A stretch of 64,000 nt of DNA from Oryzomonas sp. (GCA_031292255.1 JARLHN010000018.1:94868-158867), one strand, 5' to 3'; shown: positions 38,334-48,191, numbered from the stretch's first letter. Notes: a model not told the origin generated them from the sequence alone. Translations and numbers: made by a program.

Positions 38334-38428
38334 TCCTCCCCTCAGCGGGGGGAAATTAGGAGGGGGGATCAGTTGAATTTTCAGCCTATATCCCCCTCTC
38401 TGCCCCTCCCCCGCCGGGGGAGGGAACC
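38334..38428. repeat. C-rich palindromic intergenic repeat
   Basis: Contains a perfect 9-bp hairpin CCCTCCCCC (38404-38412) / GGGGGAGGG (38416-38424) with a 3-nt loop, and a 'TTAGGAGGGGGGATCAG' block resembling the repeat at 17226-17310. It fills most of the gap after trpC and may end transcription. Confidence 0.6.
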
Positions 38429-38487
38429 TGAATAAGGAATGCCGGCTCATGATTGTTTTCCTCCATGAGCCGCACGGGAGGGGATTA

Positions 38488-38718
38488 ATGGCAGGACCAC
38501 AAGGAATCGGCCTGGCCATCGTGGCTTTTACAGTCTATATCATCGGCGGTATCGGCACCTTCGCTGGCGTCGCGCTGATCGTTCTCATGAAAGGGCGCGA
38601 CCTGTGGGGCTGGGGCGAGGGGCGCGCCATCGGATATCTCTTTGTCTGCGCCGGACTTTGCCTCTCCATACTGGGGGTCCTGCTGATGCGGCTCTTCAGA
38701 AACCGGGGCCTTTCATGA
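38488..38718 (+). CDS. Small two-helix membrane protein, unknown function
   Basis: 76 residues from the ATG at 38488, with GGGAGGGGAT as ribosome binding site. Two membrane segments (about 6-30 and 48-68) are joined by a short basic-charged loop (MKGRDLWGWGEG). The last 6 bp overlap the end of the convergent protease gene. No family recognised. Confidence 0.7.
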   Translation: MAGPQGIGLAIVAFTVYIIGGIGTFAGVALIVLMKGRDLWGWGEGRAIGYLFVCAGLCLSILGVLLMRLFRNRGLS

Positions 38719-40050
38719 TGCTCCCCTTTGCTGCCGCACCAGATTCAGCGACCGTAGGAGTTCCAAAGCCCGGTTCAACTGGTAATCCTTGGCCACATCG
38801 GTCGCGCTGCTTTCCCAATGGGAAACAACCGGCGCCCCCCCCCTTGCACCCTTTTCCTCGCCTATCGGTTCAAGCCTGTTTTCCAGGTCTTTCTCCTTGA
38901 GTTCCGTCCCCTTGGCAGCATCCTTGGCAGCCACCGGCCAGACTGTGTCCACCTCGATATCCGGAGTAATCCCCTTTGCCTGGATGGAACGGCCGCTGGG
39001 AGTGTAGTAGCGCGCGGTGGTCAGCTTGAGGGCTCCATTGTCGCGCAGGGGAAAGATACTCTGCACCGACCCCTTGCCGAAGCTTTGTTTTCCCATGATG
39101 ATGGCCCGCTTGTGATCCTGGAGCGCTCCCGCCACGATCTCGGAAGCGCTGGCGCTGCCGCCGTTGATCAGCACGACCAGCGGATAATGCGCCTCCTTCG
39201 GTCCCAGGGTGGCGTTAAAATTCTGGGTGGCGTCCGGCGTACGCCCCCTGATCGACACGATCAGGGTCTTTCCGGCGTTGTCACCGACAAAGTTGTTGAC
39301 CACCTGCACTGAAGACTCCAGCAAGCCTCCCGGATTGTAGCGCAGGTCGAGCACCAGCCCCTTGAGCTTGCCGCCGGAAGCGGCGCGGAGTTCCTGTAGC
39401 GCCTCGTGGAATTCATCGCCGGTACGCTCCTGGAACTGAGTGATCCTCACCAGGCCGTACCCCGGCTCCAGCAGCCGTGATTTCAGGCTCTTGACCTTGA
39501 TTATGGCGCGGATCAACTTGAAATTCCGGGGCTGAGGCGAGTCACCCCTCAGGATCGTCAACGTGACCGGCGTCCCCTGTTCGCCGCGCATCCGTTTGAC
39601 GGCCGCCGTGATATTCATCCCCTGGGTGGGCACCCCGTCTATCTTGTAGATGTGGTCGTCGGCCTGGATACCGGCCCGGAAAGCGGGCGTGTCCTCGATC
39701 GGGGCGATAACGATCAGCCTGTCCTCCTTCATGCCCAGCTCAATGCCGATACCACCGAAACTGCCCGACATCTGAACCTCCATCTCGTGGTACGGTTCAG
39801 GGGGCAGATAAGCGCTGTGCGGGTCGAGAACGGCCAGCATGCCGTCCACCATGCTCTGGACGAGCTTCTTTGAATCCGGCTTTTCCACGTAGTTCGCAAC
39901 CACGGCGGCGTAAGCCTCGTTCAGGAGCGCCAGGTAGTCGGAGTCTGGATGTTTGTCGCTTGAATACCTGCGGTCGGCGAAGATCAGGGCCAGGCAAACG
40001 ACGATACCGGCTAATAGGAGGGGCAGAAGCAGTTTTGTAGTTTTTTTCAT
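38713..40050 (-). CDS. C-terminal processing peptidase (S41 family)
   Basis: 445 residues: N-terminal signal anchor (LLLPLLLAGIVVCLALIF), PDZ domain (about 95-180, 'GIGIELGMKEDRLIVIAP'), and the S41 protease core with catalytic Ser in 'NGGSASASEIVAGAL' and Lys in 'GKQSFGKGSVQSI'. Members trim or degrade periplasmic proteins from their C-termini. It is a CtpA/CtpB-type enzyme; which subgroup is not clear, so no symbol is given. Confidence 0.93.
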   Translation of the reverse strand: MKKTTKLLLPLLLAGIVVCLALIFADRRYSSDKHPDSDYLALLNEAYAAVVANYVEKPDSKKLVQSMVDGMLAVLDPHSAYLPPEPYHEMEVQMSGSFGGIGIELGMKEDRLIVIAPIEDTPAFRAGIQADDHIYKIDGVPTQGMNITAAVKRMRGEQGTPVTLTILRGDSPQPRNFKLIRAIIKVKSLKSRLLEPGYGLVRITQFQERTGDEFHEALQELRAASGGKLKGLVLDLRYNPGGLLESSVQVVNNFVGDNAGKTLIVSIRGRTPDATQNFNATLGPKEAHYPLVVLINGGSASASEIVAGALQDHKRAIIMGKQSFGKGSVQSIFPLRDNGALKLTTARYYTPSGRSIQAKGITPDIEVDTVWPVAAKDAAKGTELKEKDLENRLEPIGEEKGARGGAPVVSHWESSATDVAKDYQLNRALELLRSLNLVRQQRGAS

Positions 40051-40224
40051 GCCAATAGATCCCGGAAACTTGGATTTGGGCTATTACTACATCATTCCGT
40101 GCCGTTTTCCCACGATTAATTTACATCCTGGCCTCACTTGGTGTATCTTGTTGCCGGAGCGTCCCCGCCTCCGGGCCGGAGACGGTATCAACAATTTCCG
40201 GACTCACAGCCGAAGGAGCCAAAC

Positions 40225-40662
40225 ATGCAGATCGCTGCGCAGTTCTACCGCCTGTCCATCACCTTCTGGACCGGCGGCATCACCCTGTTCACCTTCATCC
40301 TGACGCCCGTACTCTTCAAGTCCCTGTCCCGGGACCAGGCCGGTCAGATCGTCGGCATACTCTTTCCGGGATATTTCCGGTGGGGGTTGGCCTGCGGCGT
40401 CATCGCCCTTGCCAGCAGGCTCGTCATGCGCACCAGTGCACCCGTTCCGGTCATCCTGCTGGTCATCATGCTGGCCCTTACCTCGATTCAGGCATTCTAC
40501 ATCGAGCCGCAGGCCGCTGCCCTCAAACGGCAGATACCGTCGTTCGAGACGACCCCCAAGGAACACCCGCTGCGGCGGGAATTTTCAAAGCTGCACGGCA
40601 TCTCGGCAAGCTGCAACCTCGCGGTTGTGGCCGGCGGGATCGCCCTGGTCGTGATGCTGTAA
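40225..40662 (+). CDS. DUF4149/TMEM205-like membrane protein
   Basis: 145 residues from the ATG at 40225 with GGAG upstream. Four hydrophobic segments, with 'FWTGGITLFTFILTPVLFKSL' at the start and a 'REFSKLHGISASCNLAVVAGG' motif at the end, as in the DUF4149 family. Function unknown; inner membrane. Confidence 0.8.
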   Translation: MQIAAQFYRLSITFWTGGITLFTFILTPVLFKSLSRDQAGQIVGILFPGYFRWGLACGVIALASRLVMRTSAPVPVILLVIMLALTSIQAFYIEPQAAALKRQIPSFETTPKEHPLRREFSKLHGISASCNLAVVAGGIALVVML

Positions 40663-40696
40663 TTTCAGAGGGATTTGTGCAAAGGAGTAAGGGGAA

Positions 40697-40987
40697 ATGG
40701 ACATTGTCATCAAGCCGTCTGACCTGAAGTACAAATATCCGAAAGACATTCAAAACCGCGAGGAGCCGAAATTCAGCGGCATACCGGACCCGACCCCCTT
40801 CAACCGCGACGATCTCTATGACGTTATCCCTATGATGGAAGCGGTCATGAAGGCCCTGGAAAGCAGTGACGGCCGGGTTCTGCACCTGCTGGAGGATATC
40901 CTCAACACAATGCCTTTTTTCTTCGTTACGCGGGAAGAGGTATATGCCTGTCTTCTCGAAACAGCCCGCGATCAACTGTCGCGGTAG
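40697..40987 (+). CDS. Hypothetical small protein
   Basis: 96 residues, soluble, acidic in the middle, preceded by a good AAAGGAG. No family recognised. The first 40 residues are Lys/Pro-rich (IKPSDLKYKYPKD, KFSGIPDPTPF) and the C-terminal half is helical. It lies 34 bp after the DUF4149 gene and converges with the next small gene. Confidence 0.7.
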   Translation: MDIVIKPSDLKYKYPKDIQNREEPKFSGIPDPTPFNRDDLYDVIPMMEAVMKALESSDGRVLHLLEDILNTMPFFFVTREEVYACLLETARDQLSR

Positions 40988-40993
40988 CTCCAG

Positions 40994-41242
40994 TCAGGAA
41001 CAGCCACAACTGGACGAGGTGCATGATGATGCGCACCCTTTCTGTTTGACCGGCGGCATCCCGCCCCGTTCCTTGAGGCGTTCCAATGAGGCCCTGGCGA
41101 TCAGCCAGGAGCCGTCTTCCTGCTCGACCCCTTCCACGGTCCCTTCCCGCAACAGCATCAGCAGCCTGAGGCTGGTGGTCCCAAATTCTTCCGCAGCCTG
41201 ATCGAGTTCCATCATCGCGGCTTGCTCTTCTGTCCTGTCCAT
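40994..41242 (-). CDS. Small HTH-like protein with Cys-rich tail
   Basis: 82 residues with GGGGAGG before the ATG. The core 'EEFGTTSLRLLMLLREGTVEGVEQEDGSWLI' resembles an excisionase/MerR-type winged HTH. The tail 'KGCASSCTSSSCGCS' has four Cys residues and may bind metal or be oxidised. No neighbour gives a function. Confidence 0.65.
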   Translation of the reverse strand: MDRTEEQAAMMELDQAAEEFGTTSLRLLMLLREGTVEGVEQEDGSWLIARASLERLKERGGMPPVKQKGCASSCTSSSCGCS

Positions 41243-41601
41243 ATGGCCTCCCCATGTTTTTCGTCAGTGTCCGGGTGTTGTTTCCGAATAATTCCGGTTT
41301 CAAAATCAAAGATGGCATCAAAGCGGCGAGTATCGAGGCGACGAAGGCGTACAGGTAATACGTTAAGGAGCCGGAGACGAGCCAACAAAGATGCCGCTTT
41401 GATTTGGAATTGGAATAAAACGATTCACAGGACGTGCCAAGCGGCCACTGGCACCATAACTAACCGATATATAGATGCTTTGCCATATCGATCTTTGCAA
41501 ACGGTGCAAAAATGCCCCGGAATTGCCGTTTGTTCAGGCAGGATGCCGTGAAGCTAGGCAGTTGCAACTGCTTTGCAAGAGTTTCAAATCTTTCAGGTTT
41601 G
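41243..41601. other. Intergenic region with a family 2 palindromic element
   Basis: 359 bp. The element at 41290-41416 fills its middle; the remainder holds no supportable gene or clear terminator. Confidence 0.5.
41290..41416 (+). repeat. Palindromic intergenic element, family 2, copy 2
   Basis: Starts AATTCCGGTTTCAAAATC and ends GATTTGGAATTGGAAT, with inner arms CATCAAAGCGGC and GCCGCTTTGAT. About 127 bp. Closely matches the element after kdsA but lacks its inner 60-bp segment. Confidence 0.8.
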
Positions 41602-42006
41602 TTACTCGATCTCAACAAGACACTGATCAATCGCTGTGAACAATGTCTGGAAAACAACCGGCTTCACAATAATATGATCGAAACTGAACCCCTTTTTAGC
41701 TGAATCTTCCAGGGCAAGTTGTCCGGTGTCGCCGGTAATGACAATAAATTTTGTATCCGGCTTGATCGCGCGGATTTCGTCAACCATGTGCGCACCACTC
41801 ATCTCCGGCATGTTAAAGTCGGTGATGACGATGTCCGGTGTGAATGTCTTGAAGAGGTCCAGACCTTTTCTGCCGTTGCCGGCGGTGTGGAGCAAAGCGC
41901 CGTGGTATTTTTTGGGCAGTATTATGGACAGAAGTTCAAGGGTGGCCTCTTCATCCTCCACAAGCAGTATCGAATACGATGGCGTGATTTTGATTATGGA
42001 CTCCAT
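41602..42006 (-). CDS. Single-domain response regulator
   Basis: 134 residues, only a receiver domain: acidic residues in 'LLVEDEE', phosphoacceptor in 'DIVITDFNMPEMSG', Thr in 'FIVITGDTG' and Lys in 'IIVKPV'. No output domain. It is 83 bp after ntrX in the same direction and could act as a phosphate relay partner. Confidence 0.85.
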   Translation of the reverse strand: MESIIKITPSYSILLVEDEEATLELLSIILPKKYHGALLHTAGNGRKGLDLFKTFTPDIVITDFNMPEMSGAHMVDEIRAIKPDTKFIVITGDTGQLALEDSAKKGFSFDHIIVKPVVFQTLFTAIDQCLVEIE

Positions 42007-42089
42007 CTTACACCTCTATCCTGAATTCCGCACCGTTACCAAGGTTACGCACGGTACGCCTTCCGCCCATGCTCGATTCCATAAGGCAC

Positions 42090-43463
42090 TCATTTCCTGA
42101 CATCAATCCCGTAGCTCTTGATCTTGCGGTGCAGGTTGCTCCGCTCCAGCTCGATGACTTCTGCCGTGCGGGAGATGTTCCAGTCGTTTTCCTCCAGCTT
42201 CTGGATTATGAACTCCCGCTCGAACCCCTCCCGGGCTTCCCGTAGAGTCCCCACAATCGAAATACCGTCCGGCCGCTGCTCGAAGAAATCGGCCACGGCA
42301 GGGGCACCGCGCAGCTCGGGGACATCGGCCGCGGTGATGGTCCGGCCCGGTGTCATGATCAGGATGCGCTCCACGATATTCTTCAGTTCCCTGACATTGC
42401 CCGGCCAGTCGTAACCGGCCAGCAGACCGAGCGCCTCGGGATGGAAGGTCTTGGGCTCACGCCCTTCCCGCCGGTAAAACTGGGCGACGAAGTGTTGAAC
42501 CAGCAACGGAATGTCCTCACGCCGCTCCCGCAGGGCGGGCACCCTGAACGGCACCACGTTCAGACGGTAGTAGAGGTCCTCCCGGAACCTCCCCTGGCTG
42601 ATCTCCTCGTCCAACTTCTTGTTAGTGGCGGCAATGATCCTCACATCCACCGTTACCAGTTTGGTGCCGCCGACCCGTTCGAAACAACGCTCCTGAATGA
42701 TCCGTAGGACCTTTGCCTGGGTCCTGAGCGACATGTCGCCAATCTCATCCAGGAACAGCGTACCGCCGTCAGCCAAGTCGAATTTCCCTTTCTTCTGGGC
42801 AACGGCGCCGGTAAAGGCACCCTTTTCATGACCGAACAGCTCGCTCTCGATCAACTCCTCCGGTATGGCGGCACAATTGATGGCGACAAAGGCTCTGTCG
42901 CGGCGCAGGCTGTAATAATGGATCGAACGCGCCGCCAGCTCTTTGCCGGTGCCGTTCTCCCCGGTCACCAGCACCGAGGCGGTCGTGGGCGCGACGCGCA
43001 TGATCTGTTCGCGCAGCGCCACCATCACCGGGGCGGAGCCGATCATCTCGTATTCGTTGGCCACGACCCGCTTAAGCTCCTCGTTCTCCACCCGAAGCTC
43101 CTTCATGCGCAGGGCATTGACCACGCTGATGAGCACCTTGTCCAGGGAGAGCGGTTTTTCGATAAAATCAAACGCGCCCAGCTTGGTGGACCGGACCGCC
43201 GTTTCGATGGTGCCGTGGCCCGAGATCATGATGACCGTGACCTGGGGGAAGAGGGTCTTGAGCCTCTCAAGCGTTTCCAAACCATCCATGCCCGGCATCC
43301 ATATATCCAACAGCACGAGATCGGGCAGCTCCTGGCGGGCGCACTCCAGCGCCTCGACACCGTTATCCGCCGTAAGCACCTGATACCCTTCGTCCTCCAG
43401 GATGCCGGTCAGGGAGATCCTGATATCCTTTTCATCATCCACAACAAGAATTGTCTTCGACAT
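42090..43463 (-). CDS. Sigma-54-dependent response regulator, NtrX-type
   Basis: 457 residues: receiver with Asp53 ([13 protein letters not shown]), AAA+ domain with Walker A 'GENGTGKE' (168-175), the sigma-54 contact loop GAFTGA (215-220), arginine-finger region '[14 protein letters not shown]', and a Fis-type HTH at the end ('[23 protein letters not shown]'). It is paired with the upstream kinase as in NtrY/NtrX systems, which control nitrogen, redox or envelope genes depending on species. GAGGAG precedes the ATG. Confidence 0.93.
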   Translation of the reverse strand: MSKTILVVDDEKDIRISLTGILEDEGYQVLTADNGVEALECARQELPDLVLLDIWMPGMDGLETLERLKTLFPQVTVIMISGHGTIETAVRSTKLGAFDFIEKPLSLDKVLISVVNALRMKELRVENEELKRVVANEYEMIGSAPVMVALREQIMRVAPTTASVLVTGENGTGKELAARSIHYYSLRRDRAFVAINCAAIPEELIESELFGHEKGAFTGAVAQKKGKFDLADGGTLFLDEIGDMSLRTQAKVLRIIQERCFERVGGTKLVTVDVRIIAATNKKLDEEISQGRFREDLYYRLNVVPFRVPALRERREDIPLLVQHFVAQFYRREGREPKTFHPEALGLLAGYDWPGNVRELKNIVERILIMTPGRTITAADVPELRGAPAVADFFEQRPDGISIVGTLREAREGFEREFIIQKLEENDWNISRTAEVIELERSNLHRKIKSYGIDVRK

Positions 43464-43626
43464 GTGCTACTCCTCAAAGGTGGTACGGGAAGGTATTGCT
43501 CCGTTGATTAAACACTCAGCCCCATATGTAGGGAAGCGCTGTTTGCCGCGCCCCGATTGGGCGGAGCAAGCGCCGCCCCTAACGTTCGCATGGTTGACCA
43601 CTGGTGCGATAAGGGCAACCGCCCTT

Positions 43627-45837
43627 CTATGTCGCCGGCAGTTCCACGATAAAGCAGGCGCCCCGCGGCTGGTTGTCCTTGACCCGCACGAAACCGCTGT
43701 GATCGGTGACAACACTGCTGACAATGGCCAGCCCAAGGCCGGTTCCCGCCTTTTTGGTGGAGAAATACGGTTCGAACAGGCGGGGCTTGTCCTCGGGCGT
43801 GATGCCGGGGCCATTGTCGGCAACGGCAAAGGACGCCATCTTCAATTCGGCGTCATACCTGCTGCTGATCGTGACTTCCCCCTGCTCCTCCGTGGCTGCC
43901 ACGGCATTCTCCAGTAGGTTGATGACCACCCGTTTGATCTGGTCCCGGTCGATCTTGATCTGGGGAAGGTGCTCGTCGGGCCTGAACTGGAATGCCACCC
44001 CGCGGTGCGCCTCCTGATAAAGCGTCAAGGTCTCGCGGATCAGGGCATTGAGGTCATTGGGCTCCGGCTGGATTGCCGGCATGCGGGCGAAATTGGAAAA
44101 TTCGTTGACCAGGGTTTTCAACTCATCCACCGATTTGATGATCATCTCGGTGCATTCGTCAAAGACAGCCTCATCGCCGCTAAAGCGTGACAGGTAGCGT
44201 TTCCGCAGCCGCTGGGCCGAAAGCTGAATCGGTGTAAGCGGATTCTTGATCTCGTGGGCGATCCGCCGGGCCACCTCGCGCCAGGCCGCCATGCGCTGGG
44301 CCTTCATCATCTGGGTCATGTCGTCCAGCACCAGCACCGTCCCCAGGACTTCCCCCTGCTCATCGCGCAGCATGGTAAGGTGAAGATGCAGCGCCAGACG
44401 GGCGCCCTCGATGTCCAGGAAGATCTGCCGGCTGACGGTATCCTGCCGTGAAAGCGCCAGATCGCGGACCACCTCCTTGACGATCTCCAGATATTTCTCG
44501 CGCAGCACGTCACGAAAATTCCGCCCCAACACCTTGCCGGGGTTGATCTTCAGGAGACGTTCGGCAGACTTGTTGATCGTAGTCACCACGCCATCCTTAT
44601 CGACCGATATGACGCCTGCAGCCACGTTGCGCAGCACAATCTCCATATATTGACGGCGCTGCTCGATTTCCTGGTTGATGCGGGACAGTTCCTGATTCGA
44701 GGCGTTAAGCTCCTGCTGCTTGCTGCGCAAGTCCTCGGTCATGCGGTTGAACGACTGGATGAGCATGCCGATCTCATCGGCAGAATAGGATTCGATCCGG
44801 ATATCGAGATTACCGTCCGCCACGGCACGCGTGGCGTCCACCAGATCCTGCACCGGCTTGGTCATGCTGTTGGCCAGATAGACGCCCATCCAGTAGGCAA
44901 AAAACACGATGACCGCGGTAATCAGAAACAGTGTGACGATATAACCGGTCCGGATCGGGTTTCTCATGATCTTGAGCTGGCGGAACTCGTGATAGGAATC
45001 GCTGATCTCCTTCATCTTGTTGACCAGCGAATAGGGAACGAAATAATTGACAACCACGACGCCGACCACGTCAACCTGGTTCCAGGTTGAGTAGACCGGT
45101 ACGATGCCTCGGATCAGGTCTGCCTTGCCGGCCTGATTGACGCGGGTCAGTTCCTCGCCCACCAGGCCGCGCTTTATGTCTTCTGAAGCGGGATTGGTAA
45201 ACTCGCTTTGGGGGACATCCGGATTGGAGGAGCGGACCAACTCTTCATGCTGGGCCGAATAGACCTCCACCACTCCCAGGTTGTATTCCTTTTGCTTTTG
45301 ACGGATCAACTCCTTGAGCCTCGGCAGATTGGCCTCGTTGAGCAGTTTCTGGGACTTGATGAAACTGCTGATCTGGCGTCCGTAATACAGTGAGTTGGAG
45401 GCTGAATTTTTGTAGTAGGTCTGGGCGACCTCCAGGGATTCGCTGAGCGACGTTTCCACCTGGGTATTGAACCAGTTATGGATGGTATTGTTGATAAACC
45501 CGGCTGCCGCGAAGAAGAGAAGCATGGTGGGGACCAGGGACAATCCGACGAACGAGAGCACCAGCTTGGTGCGCAACCGCTTGGCAAACGGATTGGTGCG
45601 GCTTTCCACAAAGAGTTTCACCACGTTGCGGCAGACGAGATACACCAGCAGTATCACCAGCATGACGACGATGTTGATGACACCGAAGATGGCGATGTTG
45701 CTTCCCATCGGCGCATCGGCGCTCAACTGGGTCAGGTGCATCTCTGCCTTGGTCAGTAACAGGATCAGGATGACCGCCAGGACGATGATGACCGCCTCGC
45801 GTATCCGTTTTTTCCGTTCATAGGTTGTCAATTCCAT
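43627..45837 (-). CDS. Sensor histidine kinase, NtrY-type
   Basis: A 736-residue membrane kinase. Membrane segments lie at about 14-30, 50-68, 88-112 and 300-322; a periplasmic sensor region sits before the last. Then HAMP (VYLANSMTKPVQDLV), PAS (about 405-510), HisKA with 'RIAHEIKNPLTPIQLSAQRL' and HATPase ('NLLENAVAATEE', 'DNGPGI', 'GTGLGLAI'). Organisation and the neighbouring ntrX fit the NtrY family. The gap of 163 bp to ntrX holds no gene. Confidence 0.92.
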   Translation of the reverse strand: MELTTYERKKRIREAVIIVLAVILILLLTKAEMHLTQLSADAPMGSNIAIFGVINIVVMLVILLVYLVCRNVVKLFVESRTNPFAKRLRTKLVLSFVGLSLVPTMLLFFAAAGFINNTIHNWFNTQVETSLSESLEVAQTYYKNSASNSLYYGRQISSFIKSQKLLNEANLPRLKELIRQKQKEYNLGVVEVYSAQHEELVRSSNPDVPQSEFTNPASEDIKRGLVGEELTRVNQAGKADLIRGIVPVYSTWNQVDVVGVVVVNYFVPYSLVNKMKEISDSYHEFRQLKIMRNPIRTGYIVTLFLITAVIVFFAYWMGVYLANSMTKPVQDLVDATRAVADGNLDIRIESYSADEIGMLIQSFNRMTEDLRSKQQELNASNQELSRINQEIEQRRQYMEIVLRNVAAGVISVDKDGVVTTINKSAERLLKINPGKVLGRNFRDVLREKYLEIVKEVVRDLALSRQDTVSRQIFLDIEGARLALHLHLTMLRDEQGEVLGTVLVLDDMTQMMKAQRMAAWREVARRIAHEIKNPLTPIQLSAQRLRKRYLSRFSGDEAVFDECTEMIIKSVDELKTLVNEFSNFARMPAIQPEPNDLNALIRETLTLYQEAHRGVAFQFRPDEHLPQIKIDRDQIKRVVINLLENAVAATEEQGEVTISSRYDAELKMASFAVADNGPGITPEDKPRLFEPYFSTKKAGTGLGLAIVSSVVTDHSGFVRVKDNQPRGACFIVELPAT

Positions 45838-45881
45838 CCGGAGCGTTCCCGTCTTTCAACAGAGGCGTCGTGTACCACCTG

Positions 45882-47567
45882 CTACAGCCTTCCCGAGCGT
45901 ATGATGCCGTAGACCCACCAGAGCCCGATCAACCCGGCAGCGGTATACCCCAGAAAGGCCAGTACGGGTAAACCGAAGAGTTGCGGCCCTCTCTCGATCT
46001 GCATGATGATCGACGACCCGATGATCAGGGCCGCCAGGATAAGACTGGAAGAGAGGCGATTGATGGAACGGTCGAAATCGGTGGTGAACTTGTCCAGCCC
46101 CCGGTGTTCCAGGTCGATCTTGAACTTGTTACGATTGATGCGATTGATGATCTCCTTGAGGTCCCGCGGGAGATTGCGGGCAAGGTTGAGATATGACTCC
46201 GCCACCGCGCTGATATCTCGGGTGATGCGCCGCGGAGACATGCGCCGGCGGACGGCCTTCACCATGAACGGGCGCAGGTGTTCCACCATGTTGAAGGCGG
46301 GGTCGAGGGAGCGCCCCATCCCCTCGATGATGACCAATGATTTTGCCAGCAGCATCAGATCGGGCTGGATGCGGATGCTGTACAGAGTAATGATCTCGAT
46401 GAACTCCAACAACATCCTTCCCACCTCGATCTCTTTGAGGGGGATTTCATAGTAGCTGTCGATGAAGTTCGACAGGTCCCGCTTCAGGGCGCGCACGTCC
46501 AGGTTGTCGGAAATATCGCCGGCAAAAAGCAAAAGCGAGATGACCTGATCCATATCCCGGTTGACGATCGCCAGCAGGATATCGCTCAGAAAGGTCCTGA
46601 GCTCTTCGTCCAGCCTGCCCACAATGCCATAGTCCAGGAGGCAGATGACGTTGTCCGGCAGGATCATCACATTGCCAGGATGGGTGTCCCCATGGAAAAA
46701 ACCATGGTTGAGCACCATCTCCAGAAAAGCGTCGGCCCCCCGCTGCGCTATCACCTTCCGGTCAAGTCCGCTGCGTTCGAGCCTGCCGAGATCCGAGACC
46801 TTGATCCCATCAACGTACTCAAGGGTCAATACGCCCCGGGCGCTTTGCGGCCAATAGACACACGGAAAATACATCCATTTCGTCTGGGTGAAATTATCGC
46901 GAAATTTTTCAATGGTGTGCCCCTCGCGGGTAAAGTCCATTTCCCGGCGGATCGTACGGGCGAACTCGCGTACCACGCCGATCGGATCGTAGATTTCGGT
47001 GCCGGAGACATGGCGCTCGGCCAACTGGGCCAGCGACATCAGGGCGCCGATATCCGCCTCGACCAATTCAACCACGCCTGGTCGGCGGACCTTGATCACC
47101 ACCTGCTCGCCCGTCAACAGGCGGGCGCGGTGAACTTGGGCGATGGACGCCGCCGCCAGCGGTTCGGGATTTATCTCGGCAAAAAAGTCCGATATCGGAC
47201 CCTTCAATTCGTGTTCCACCTGAGCCGTCAACTCGGTAAACGAGAAACTGGGAACACGGTCCTGCAGTTTTTCAAACTCCTGCACAAAGGATGCTGGAAT
47301 GATGTCGGGCCTCGTGGAGAGAAGTTGCCCCAATTTAACAAACGTCGGCCCCAACTCCTCCAGGGCCAGCCGCATCCGTTCGGGCGCCGTGAGTCGGGCG
47401 ATATCGACGGAACTGTGGCGCAAGAGCCGCCTCCCCCGGGCGGCGATGTCATGCAATCCCAAGGCCTCCAGGGCGTGGTCGAATCCATAGGCGCTGAGAA
47501 CGCGGGCAATATTCCAGTAGCGGCGGATACTGCGTATATTTCGGTTTATTTTAAAAAAAGAGAACAT
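45882..47567 (-). CDS. UbiB/ABC1-type atypical kinase
   Basis: 561 residues: the KxGQ motif K78-x-G80-Q81 (FVKLGQLLSTRPDIIP), Ala-rich loop 'PLAAASIAQVHRA', Lys in 'VVIKVRRPG', catalytic 'FFHGDTHPGNVMILPD' and metal-binding 'LLDYGIVGRL', and two C-terminal membrane helices (about 500-555). The family supports ubiquinone or other lipid metabolism. In an organism likely to use menaquinone its exact role is open. Confidence 0.92.
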   Translation of the reverse strand: MFSFFKINRNIRSIRRYWNIARVLSAYGFDHALEALGLHDIAARGRRLLRHSSVDIARLTAPERMRLALEELGPTFVKLGQLLSTRPDIIPASFVQEFEKLQDRVPSFSFTELTAQVEHELKGPISDFFAEINPEPLAAASIAQVHRARLLTGEQVVIKVRRPGVVELVEADIGALMSLAQLAERHVSGTEIYDPIGVVREFARTIRREMDFTREGHTIEKFRDNFTQTKWMYFPCVYWPQSARGVLTLEYVDGIKVSDLGRLERSGLDRKVIAQRGADAFLEMVLNHGFFHGDTHPGNVMILPDNVICLLDYGIVGRLDEELRTFLSDILLAIVNRDMDQVISLLLFAGDISDNLDVRALKRDLSNFIDSYYEIPLKEIEVGRMLLEFIEIITLYSIRIQPDLMLLAKSLVIIEGMGRSLDPAFNMVEHLRPFMVKAVRRRMSPRRITRDISAVAESYLNLARNLPRDLKEIINRINRNKFKIDLEHRGLDKFTTDFDRSINRLSSSLILAALIIGSSIIMQIERGPQLFGLPVLAFLGYTAAGLIGLWWVYGIIRSGRL

Positions 47568-47774
47568 CGCATTTCTCGCCGGCAGGACGTGACGATCACG
47601 TCATGCCGGAATAGGGATACGGCGCCGGCAACGCGCCCCATGATACCAAGGTGCAATCAAAATGAGTACTAGCGTACGTGTTAGTACGTTGAGATGCCAC
47701 CGACGAAGGCGACAACGTAATCGTCTGATTGCGACTTGGCATGAGCTGTTGCCGACAGGGTGCAACGCGGCGGT

Positions 47775-48071
47775 TCAACTATTGAGACGCGATTCCAGTT
47801 CTTGCACCCTTCTCGCCAGCCGTTCATATTCTTCGCGAGACACAAACCCCAGCATCTCCACCACCTTCTTGACCTCAGACTCCGCCGTTTGCCTGATCTT
47901 TTCCCTGCTTTCCTCGGCGACCCCCTGAAGGCGCTCCACGAAGTCCCTCCCCTCGTCTTCGCTGAGCGTATATTTTTCCCGCATCTCGACGACCAACTCC
48001 TCGGCCCTCTTTTGGGTGATGGCTACGGCCCCAATCGCTGTCAAGACCGCCTTTTCGAGTAAATCCAGCAT
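47775..48071 (-). CDS. Phasin-like small coiled-coil protein beside ubiB
   Basis: 98 residues, almost all helix: 'LEKAVLTAIGAVAITQKRAEELVVEM' and a C-terminal leucine-heptad coiled coil (about 70-97). It resembles poly(hydroxyalkanoate) granule-associated/phasin-like proteins, often found next to UbiB-type kinases. GGAGG precedes the ATG. The gap of 207 bp before ubiB holds a repeat-like stretch (47655-47740) with 'GCAATCA' / 'TGATTGC' arms. Confidence 0.75.
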   Translation of the reverse strand: MLDLLEKAVLTAIGAVAITQKRAEELVVEMREKYTLSEDEGRDFVERLQGVAEESREKIRQTAESEVKKVVEMLGFVSREEYERLARRVQELESRLNS

Positions 48072-48162
48072 TATCGGTCCTCCTTGTCACAGATCGGCAT
48101 CGGCTGCAAGCATATCACAAGCCCCGGGCGATGCAAACGTGATTGTTGCATTTTTGCCGCAA

Positions 48163-48191
48163 TTGCCTAGTGGGGTAGAGTATGGTATGGT
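48163..48191 (+). promoter_or_regulatory. Candidate sigma-70 promoter of the YaaR-type gene
   Basis: TTGCCT (48163-48168) and TATGGT (48186-48191) at 17-bp spacing, 28 bp before the ATG. Moderate consensus match. Confidence 0.4.

Noticed and set aside
46680-47672. A 330-residue plus-strand frame
   Set aside because: Antisense to the UbiB-type kinase, whose catalytic motifs are intact; no ribosome binding site or known motif.
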